Shown here in pieces: positions 57,308-64,000 of a stretch of DNA of 64,000 bases. The translations under genes and the position numbers were made by a program. Origin of the DNA: Zygnema cylindricum (lineage: Eukaryota; Streptophyta; Zygnematophyceae; Zygnematales; Zygnemataceae); contig JBBHKE010000691.1 in NCBI GenBank assembly GCA_037447655.1, positions 66,756 through 130,755 of the forward strand, read 5' to 3'. Position 1 is the first letter of the stretch, and each line of letters opens with the position of its first letter. The notes beneath the pieces were generated by a model that saw only the letters and a list, made by a program, of their open reading frames with translations, ran no database searches and was not told the DNA's origin.

Positions 57308-57720
57308 GTTTTTTGGCATAAGCCGCCAAAAGAGCCATTCCGGGATGCCGGCGCTCACGCTGGCCGTCCGCTCGTATTTTCTCATTGAAAGTCGTCCGTT
57401 CGATTCCGGCGGCGCGCAGAATGTTCTTTTGCGTCCGTTGTACTTTGTGTCCGCCGTCCTTTTTCCGTTCCATGATCATCAGTTTGTCGGTACAATGCCG
57501 TACGTTCCCGTAAAATTTCTGTTCAGTTAACCGGCCAGAAAGTACTACAAAGTGCAACGTATTTTTTCGTCAAAGTCCGTACATTTCCCGTAAAAAAACG
57601 TACATTTCCTGTAATTCCTTCAGTTTACCGGACAGAAAGTACTCCGGACAGAAAGTACAGAAAGTACAGATATATCAGGACCCTTGACCGTTCAAATTTT
57701 TTTACTGATACACAACACTA
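57308..57720. mobile_element. Right part of TATCGG-rich hAT-like repeat, with tRNA-Met-like copy 2
   Basis: 57308-57475 repeats 47346-47514 in direct orientation (GGCATAAGCCGCCAAAAGAG...CCGTTCCATGA). The tRNA-Met-like unit is at 57347-57415 with GTTCGATTCC. Then GGACAGAAAGTAC repeats (57610-57680) and the terminus TACACAACACTA ending at 57720. Confidence 0.45.
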
Positions 57721-59921
57721 AATTTATCAACCCGGAAACCCAAATTAGAATTATGGATTAATTATAGTGAAAGGAAGCGACGTTGTACGGATTGTCAGAT
57801 TTTGTACTTCTACCTATTTTACTGCATATATAATTACGGCAGATCCGGTGTACCTAAATTAGCTTTATGGATCAATTACAATTAAACTTTTTTTTTGAAA
57901 TTTTGCAATCCCAAATTAGCATTACTACACTAGTTATTATTAACACTAATAATTTATAAATGCTAACCTATCGCAAAAGAGAATTTATCGATCTGCTAAT
58001 ATTTACGTCCGACAACGCCTCGTCACAGGGTACGAATTTTGTAGGTCAGTCAGATACGTCAATCTCAACCTCACGTTAAGAATCATATCCCAATATTGAC
58101 GCCTTGAAATCCGTACTAGGCGTTTGTGATCCATCCATTGTCTGTGGCCGTGCCACGAAGGAAAATCCCACATTCGAAGATTCGTTATTCGCTTCTATTC
58201 TACCGCCTCTCCGTTTGAGACGTGTCATTCAAATATTCCAGCTTTACAGAAAGCCAAGAACTTGTCCATGTGGCATGCCGATTCTTACGCCCAGATCGAT
58301 GTGGATTTTTTACTGCCCTTCTAGAATCAGAGTTCGAGGTCCAGCGGCAAGTACGCAAGTTTGTGACTTCTTTTGGAGGTGTACCAGAAAGTACGCCAAT
58401 TGTACATTCAACACCAAATTTACATATTGGGAGGTTAACTTTGCTGAAGGTACACATAAAGTACACAGAGGGTCAAGAAAACACACGTTGCAGTAGAGAC
58501 GCCGTAGCAAACGTACATATCGTACGGAATTATGATCACACCTGTACCTTTCCTCAGTACTTTGGAGTTCAGCAAATTAGGGTTACATACACTTAAGCAA
58601 ACATGTGGTCTCTGTACATTTCCCCTCCTTTCGCTTTCATATGTGGTTTAGTTAGGTCTATTTTTTACAAATATTTGACAATATTTTTAGAAGGTTTTAC
58701 CAATTTCGCTCTCAAATTTGACCTGAAACTACAGACGCAGAGTGATTACTATTTTCTTAACACTTGGAGAAAGCATTTTGCAGTGGACATTGAGCGTAAA
58801 TTGAGGTCTTCATATCATGAAAGCCAATGATCATGTTATTATTATTGACATACATGAGATGACTTCATACTCGGTTGTCGTATGACTTCATTTTATTTTT
58901 AAGTTATGTTGAGTTTTTCTCACTAGGGTTTTTTCAAGTGACTTTATACCCAGCGAAAAATTCAGTGTCACAAAACAAAGGTGAGCATACACAGCATTTT
59001 TTTCTCTCAAAAGTACTTGACAAAATAAGAAAGTAAACAGATTTTGGAATTTTTATTTTTCTAATTGAAGATGGGAACAACAGCAGTGGAAAAAAACAGA
59101 ATCACGGACGTAATTCGCTTAAAAGGAAGGAAAAAAATAAATTAAGGAAATTAAAGCAAATGTTATTTTGTTATCTTCCCGCTCTTTCTCAGAATAAGAG
59201 GTTTGAGCAGAAAAAGCTCGTCCCTTTTTTTGAGGATCTCACTTGTTCCTGTATCCTCTCTTTCCATTTCATAGTTCTGTCTGTCTCTTTTTCATTATTC
59301 ACCTCTGCCCTCTCCATCTCCCTCGTGTTTTGGAGAAGGCTCTTCTTTCTAGACATTACTTTCAACCGTTTTTAGCATTTTTTGCAAAAGGGCGGGTTAG
59401 ATCTCTTTACCCTTTGTGATTCTTGTTGAAACTTTTTTGATTTAAATGTATACAAGGATATCACAATGCATTTAGAAAGTAATCATATCTCCCTCCCCTT
59501 CCCATCTCCCTCCCCTTCCTCCCCCCCCTCGTTCTCTCCCTCGTTCTCTTTCTCTCCCTCTCCCTCTTCCTCCCCCTCTTGCTCTCTCGCTTTTTCACTC
59601 TCTCTCCATGCAACCTTAAGAAAAAAAGAAATAGCATTATTAATGTCATATAGACATACGTTTTGTTCTGCATAAGTCATTGTGATTTTTGCATAAGTTT
59701 TGAAGGTTGAAAATGGTTTAACTGTTTATAGGTTTTAATGTTTAAACATTTAATCGGATGTTAAACGATATCAAATTCAAAGGTAACCATTTTTGCCCAA
59801 TACTGGTATCAATGGTTGATTGTTTTATGAATAATTTGTTGGTTTATTTGGTAAGACCTTCCTCTTTGATTAACTTTTCTTTGGTTTTGTTTCTCTTTTG
59901 TTTTATCTTTTCTTTTTGTAG
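57721..59921. other. Sequence upstream of the methyltransferase exons
   Basis: Frames at 58104-58596 and 58603-58830 are open but match no family I know. I could not find the upstream chromomethylase exons (BAH, chromodomain, SAM-binding motif I). A CT-rich microsatellite lies at 59489-59605. Confidence 0.45.
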
Positions 59922-60164
59922 GGTGACGTTGATCTGATTTGTGGAGGGCCCCCTTGTCAAGGAGCTAGTGGGCATAATCGCTTTCGGGATAACAAAAACC
60001 CTCTTAACGATGAGCGGAACCGGCAGGTCGGAGTTTTTTTGGACATTGTCAAATTTCTATGTCCAAAGTTTGTGGTTATGGAAAATGTTACCGATTTAAT
60101 GAAAATGGCCAACGGTCTTTTGGCAAAAACAGCAATCAAGACGCTGGTAGACATGAACTATCAG
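59922..60164 (+). CDS. CMT: CMT exon 1 of 4 in view (motifs IV and VI)
   Basis: Acceptor TTTTTGTAG, donor CAG|GTATTA. 81 codons starting GDVDLICGGPPCQG and ending DMNYQ. The exon has the nucleophilic Cys of PPCQG and the ENV Glu that protonates cytosine. Confidence 0.93.
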
Positions 60165-61360
60165 GTATTAAATTTGATTTTTATCGCGGAATGTTTATTT
60201 CACTTTGATTTTTCTATTTTTTGATAAAATCTAACCCAAATGAAAAATCATGTGATTTTGAATTGACTTCCTAAATTTTGGAATCCATGTCTGGATTGAA
60301 GAATCTCCCAATCAAGGAAGAAAAATCATTCAAGGCTCTCTCAAGAGTAATACACTATCCTATATAATTTTTAAGTATGAACCTAAAAAAATATGGTTTT
60401 TTTTCCTTGTAGAGTCGTACGGGATTTTTGGCAGCCGGATCTTTTGGAGTGGCACAATTTCGGCTACGGGCATTTTTTTTTGGTGCGCGTTTTGGAGAGG
60501 TTGGTTTGTTTTTGATGATTTACCAGAAAAATCTTATAAAAACCTTAAAGAAAATGATTAAAGCACACTTTCGTAAACATAATCGTTTCGTACAATCAAA
60601 AATGCTAATTCACTCGATGGACTTTTAAAAGATCTTGAGATTCGATAATTCAATCTTGGAAATGATTTTTTTTTTTTGTTAAAATCTTTGATAGATAAAC
60701 CTTCTGGGAATTTTACCCGTACACTTCTCAAATGTGATAAAAATATTTGTTTTTGAGAACATGATGGCAAAGACATCGGTTTTTTAGAAATCATGTATGA
60801 AACATTTGCTTTTGTCGGCAACTAGGTCCTTCTGCGACCTTGTTCACAAAAAAATAGTATTTTTAAAATTAAAATGTATTGCGAAATATTGTTTATCAAA
60901 GATATTTAATGATAACTGCTCTAATTTTTTTTTTTTGGAAATATGGTGACAGGTTTTACCACAGTTTCCTCTTCCGACACATTTTTGTGCCTTCAATAAG
61001 AACCATATTCCTGTAACGTGGGAGGTATTGCTTCCCTTTTCAACTCGTCTATTTTATCCTATTCATTTTTGTTTCTCCCCTTCACTTTTTTTTTTGGTAT
61101 TTTGCTCAATGACGGTTCCTTTGATCCTTTCGGTTCTTGGCAAATGCAGTTACAAATCTCGCAATTAACCATTCTTAAAAAAAAAAAAAAACAGGTTTGG
61201 GTGTCTTTGTGACATTCAAAATTCAAATATACTTAGGCACCCTTTTTTATATTTGTTTTTTGTCCAGCACAATCTTGTGGCTTGGAAGGAGGAGGCAGGT
61301 CTCGCGGATAATCTTGAACCAGCTCTTGTCTTAGAAGATTGCATCAAGGATTTGCCTCCG
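59922..61360 (+). CDS. CMT: Chromomethylase (CMT-type DNA cytosine-5 methyltransferase), catalytic exons
   Basis: Nuclear enzyme that, in plants, methylates cytosine in CHG sites on chromatin carrying H3K9 methylation. Four exons joined in phase 0, all GT-AG: 59922-60164, 60413-60499, 60953-61024, 61268-61360. They encode motif IV with the catalytic Cys (VDLICGGPPCQGASGHNRFR), motif VI (VVMENVTDL), DMNYQ, motif VIII (AAGSFGVAQFRLRAFFFGA) and the CMT-specific stretch LPQFPLPTHF and ALVLEDCIKDLPP. All catalytic motifs in view are intact and no stop or frame shift occurs. The order and spacing match Arabidopsis CMT3. N-terminal domains (BAH, chromodomain, motif I) and motifs IX-X are not in the visible exons; the 3' end would lie past the CT repeat and probably outside the window. 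Confidence 0.92.
60413..60499 (+). CDS. CMT: CMT exon 2 in view (motif VIII)
   Basis: Acceptor TTCCTTGTAG, donor GAG|GTTGGT. 29 codons: SRTGFLAAGSFGVAQFRLRA, then FFFGARFGE. The QxRxR of motif VIII is present. Confidence 0.92.
60953..61024 (+). CDS. CMT: CMT exon 3 in view
   Basis: Acceptor GGTGACAG, donor GAG|GTATTG. 24 codons: VLPQFPLPTHFCAFNKNHIP then VTWE, matching KLPPYPLPTHE of CMT3. Confidence 0.88.
61268..61360 (+). CDS. CMT: CMT exon 4 in view
   Basis: Acceptor TTTTTTGTCCAG, donor CCG|GTAATT. 31 codons ending ALVLEDCIKDLPP, the counterpart of ALTLADAISDLPP in CMT3. Confidence 0.9.
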
Positions 61361-61454
61361 GTAATTTTCTCAACTTTTACTTTTTGTTGCATTTTATAAA
61401 TGTTAAGAAAGTGTCAAGTTACTCAATTTACTCATTTTTTCTTCTTTGATGTTT

Positions 61455-63320
61455 TTTATGTCTCTCTCTCTCTCCCCTCTCTCCCTTTCTCCCTTTCACC
61501 CTCACTCTCCCTCACCCTCTCCCTCTCTATTTCTCCCTGTTGTGCTTTACCTTTCTTTTCGTTTCTCTAACGTTCTATTTCCCTCTCCCCCTCCTTCCCA
61601 CTTTCCTTCTTCCTTTTTCTTTTCATTTTCGATATACTCTCTCTTCCTCATCCCCTACCTCCCTCTCCCTCCATTTCCCTTTCACTCTTTCTCCATTTCG
61701 TCTCCCTCTCCGTATCCCCTCTCTGTCCCTTTATCCCTTGCCCTCTCCCGCTCCCATGCCCTCAGCCTCTCCCACTGACTCTCGCTCCTTTCCCTCTCTC
61801 GTCTCTCTCACCACTTTCCTCTCCCTCTCTCTCCCTCTCCCTCTCCGTCTCCGTCTCTCTATCTCTCTCCCTCAATCTATCTCATCTCCCTCTCTTTGTT
61901 CCTCTCCGTTGTTCTTTCCCGCTTTCCCTCTCACTCCCTCCCCCTTTCTCTTTTCCACCTCTTCCATCTCCCTCTCCCTATCCCTCTCCCTCTCCCTCTC
62001 CCTCTCCCTCTCCCTCTCCTTCTCTGTCGCCGTCTCTTTCTACCTCTTTCTCTAGCTCGTTCTCTCCCTCCCGCCCCTCCCTTTTCCTCTCCCACCCCCT
62101 CCCCCTCCATCTACCTCTTAATTTCCCTCTCTTTTCTCCTCTATCACTCCCTCTCCTCTCCCTCTCCCTCTCCCTCTTCCTCTCCCTCTTCTTATCCCTC
62201 TCTTTCTCCCACTCCTTTCTCGGCCTCTTCCACTTCCTTTTTCTCCTCTTCTTTCCCTTTCTCCTTTTCCTTCTCTCTGTCCTCCCCTCCCCTCCTCCCT
62301 CCTCTACCTCTGCTCATCCCGCTCCCACTCCCTCGCCTATACCTCCGCGTCCTCAGCCCCTCCCATTCCCTCGCCCTCTCGATCTTCATTTCCTTCTCCC
62401 TTTCCCTCCCTATCCCTCTCCGTCTCCCTCTCCCTCTGCCTCTTCCTTCCTCTCCCTTTACATCTACCTTTCCCTCTTACACTCCCTCTCCCTCTTCTTC
62501 TCCCCCGTTCTCTCCCTGTCTCTCCATCTCTTTCTCCACTTCAATCTCTTTCCTCTAGCACTCGCTCTTCCTCTCCCTCTCCCTCTCCTTCTCCCTCGCC
62601 CTTTTTCTCTTCCTCTCCCTCTCTCACTTCCTCGTCCTAGTACTCTTCCACTTCCTCTTCCTAGTCCTCTTCCACTTCCTCTTCCTCCACGTCATTTGCC
62701 TCTCCCTCCCTTTCTCCCTCTCCCTCCTCCTTCCTCTGCATCTGCCCAACCTGCTCCCTTTCCCAATTCCTATCTCTCTACTCCTCCCCATCCTCCTCCT
62801 TCTCCCTCTTGATCTTTTTTTCCCGATCCCTTTCCCATTCCCCCTATCCCTCTCCGTCTTCCGCTCCCTCCCCAACCCCTTTTTATTTCCATCTCCCTCT
62901 TTCTCTCTCTCTCCCGCTCCCTCTACCTCTCCCTCACCCACTGAGTCTCTCCTCATTCTTCCCCCTCCTCTCCCTCTCCCTCCATCTCCCTAGTAATTTC
63001 CCTCTCCTTCTCCCTCTCCGTCCTCCTCACTCTCTTCCTCTCCCTCTCCCGCTCCTCTTCCTCACCCTAAACCTCTCCCTTTTCCTCTCCTTCTCCCTCT
63101 CTTGCTCTACCTTCTCTTCCTCTCCCTAAACCCCTCCCCTTTTCTCTTCCTCTCCCTCTCCCTCCCAGTCTCCCTCTCCCTCTCCCTCTCCCTCTCCCTC
63201 TCCCTCTCTCTCTTTCCTTTCCGGTCTTCTCCCTCCCCCAATGTGTCTCCACCTCCCTCTCCATGTCTCTCCCTCACTCACTTCTTTGCCTCCCTCTCAC
63301 TCTCTCGTAGCGTTTTCTCC
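61455..63320. repeat. Long CT-rich microsatellite after the CMT donor site
   Basis: Nearly 1.9 kb of CCCTCT/CTCTCC units with interspersed variants; purest CCCTCT at 61976-62020 and 63164-63205. Probably lies in the intron after the exon ending at 61360. Long Ser/Leu/Pro and Arg/Glu/Gly frames here are artefacts. Confidence 0.92.
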
Positions 63321-63834
63321 TTGTAGCCCTAAAAGTCCTTCCTTTTCTTTTGTTTTCTTCATCTAAGGATCTATAATTTCTAGGGCAGACCATAAAAACT
63401 GTCTATTTTTTTTTCCCTTTGTATCTAAGGATCTCTAAAATAAAAACATACTGCAAAAAAGAAACATAAATCTATAATTTCAAATAAACTAAGTTACATC
63501 TGTCCAATAATAAATCTAATATATCTATTCTTATTTAAAACGCTAAACCCTAAACCTTCAAAAAAAAAACTCACAAGTATTCTTTATATTTGTAATCAAC
63601 CAAAATCCTAAAATAAACTTATTTGTCCTCATGTCTCCTCACAAGAATCTTCTGTTATTAAAACCCTAGAATTTAATTTTGATCTAATTATATCGTTTCG
63701 AATTTTCTTATTCAAGTTTCCATTTTTTTTCATTTTTTCTTTTTTTGTATAATTTAATAAAGTTTTTACCTGAGGATCTGTCAAAATGGCCACTCGGAAG
63801 GGGCCTCTCTCTGATTGGCCGGAATCCTGACGAG
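63321..63834. other. AT-rich sequence, no recognised exon
   Basis: Many stops in all frames. I found no CMT motif IX or X and no other gene. Confidence 0.5.
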
Positions 63835-64000
63835 GAAAGAAGGGGGGGAGGGAGAGGAAGAAGACGAGAGGAGTGGAGAGGGAGAGAAAAAGGAAGGGAA
63901 ATGAAGGGGAGAGGAAAGAAGAGAGAGATAAAGAGGGAGAGAGAAGACGAGAAGAGTGGAGAGGGAGGGAGAAAAGAAGTGGGGGTGGAAGGAGAGTGAG
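63835..64000. repeat. GA-rich microsatellite at window end
   Basis: GGGAGAGAAGA-type purine tract on the + strand running off the window, the strand-opposite of the CT tract before it. Confidence 0.85.

Noticed and set aside
58104-58596. Two overlapping frames upstream of CMT that might be its N-terminal exons
   Set aside because: No BAH, chromodomain or SAM-binding motif in either, and no matching splice phase.
61446-63326. Open frames of up to 220 codons, both strands
   Set aside because: Pure CT/GA repeat translation with no domain and equal openness in competing frames.
63541-63556. CTAAACCCTAAACC, like plant telomere repeat
   Set aside because: Only two units; expected by chance in AT-rich sequence.

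Overview
The window looks like a piece of a green-plant (streptophyte) nuclear genome. It holds a plant-type chromomethylase, plant-style Ty3/gypsy chromoviruses primed by initiator-Met tRNA, Ty1/copia elements, GT-AG introns and long purine/pyrimidine microsatellites. I cannot name the species. An early-diverging lineage (charophyte alga, bryophyte or similar) is only an inference, drawn mainly from the Pol iota-like gene and the Drosophila-copia-like primer sites.

Layout. (1) About 0.6-6.1 kb, + strand: the 3' part of a Rad30-family (Y-family) translesion DNA polymerase. Exons for the palm, thumb and little finger, an acidic linker, a UBZ zinc finger and a C-terminal PCNA-binding motif can be followed by splice phase. 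The catalytic Glu is Val, one palm segment is missing and several reading-frame breaks are present. (2) 6.1-12.1 kb: no gene I recognise. (3) 12.2-17.1 kb: a complete but dead copia element (copia-1) with 5-bp target duplications, inserted in an older copia LTR. (4) 17.76-25.93 kb: a young chromovirus (gypsy-1, minus strand) with near-identical LTRs. (5) 25.9-33.96 kb: a + strand copia fragment (copia-3) joined to a fairly well preserved minus-strand copia (copia-2) with an unusual tandem LTR arrangement. (6) 33.96-36.93 kb: 3' half of a + strand chromovirus (gypsy-2). (7) 37.61-45.33 kb: a complete minus-strand chromovirus (gypsy-3). (8) 46.9-57.7 kb: a + strand chromovirus (gypsy-4) that itself carries a solo LTR in gag and a hAT-like MITE in its 3' LTR; it sits between inverted copies of a TATCGG-rich repeat end. 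(9) 59.9-61.4 kb: four consecutive exons of a chromomethylase catalytic domain, followed by about 1.9 kb of CT-rich microsatellite, probably intronic, and AT- and GA-rich sequence to the end.

How it fits together. The two host genes flank a roughly 45-kb block of nested retroelements in both orientations. All four gypsy copies belong to one LTR family, which lets one copy be compared with another. Those comparisons show repeated CAG-to-TAG nonsense changes in the elements. This is what deamination of CHG-methylated cytosine would give, and CHG methylation is the known activity of the enzyme family encoded at 59.9 kb. I found no CRISPR array or operon, and no gene system that I would call new. 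The most unusual items are the eta/iota-like polymerase and the natural experiments in the transposon block.
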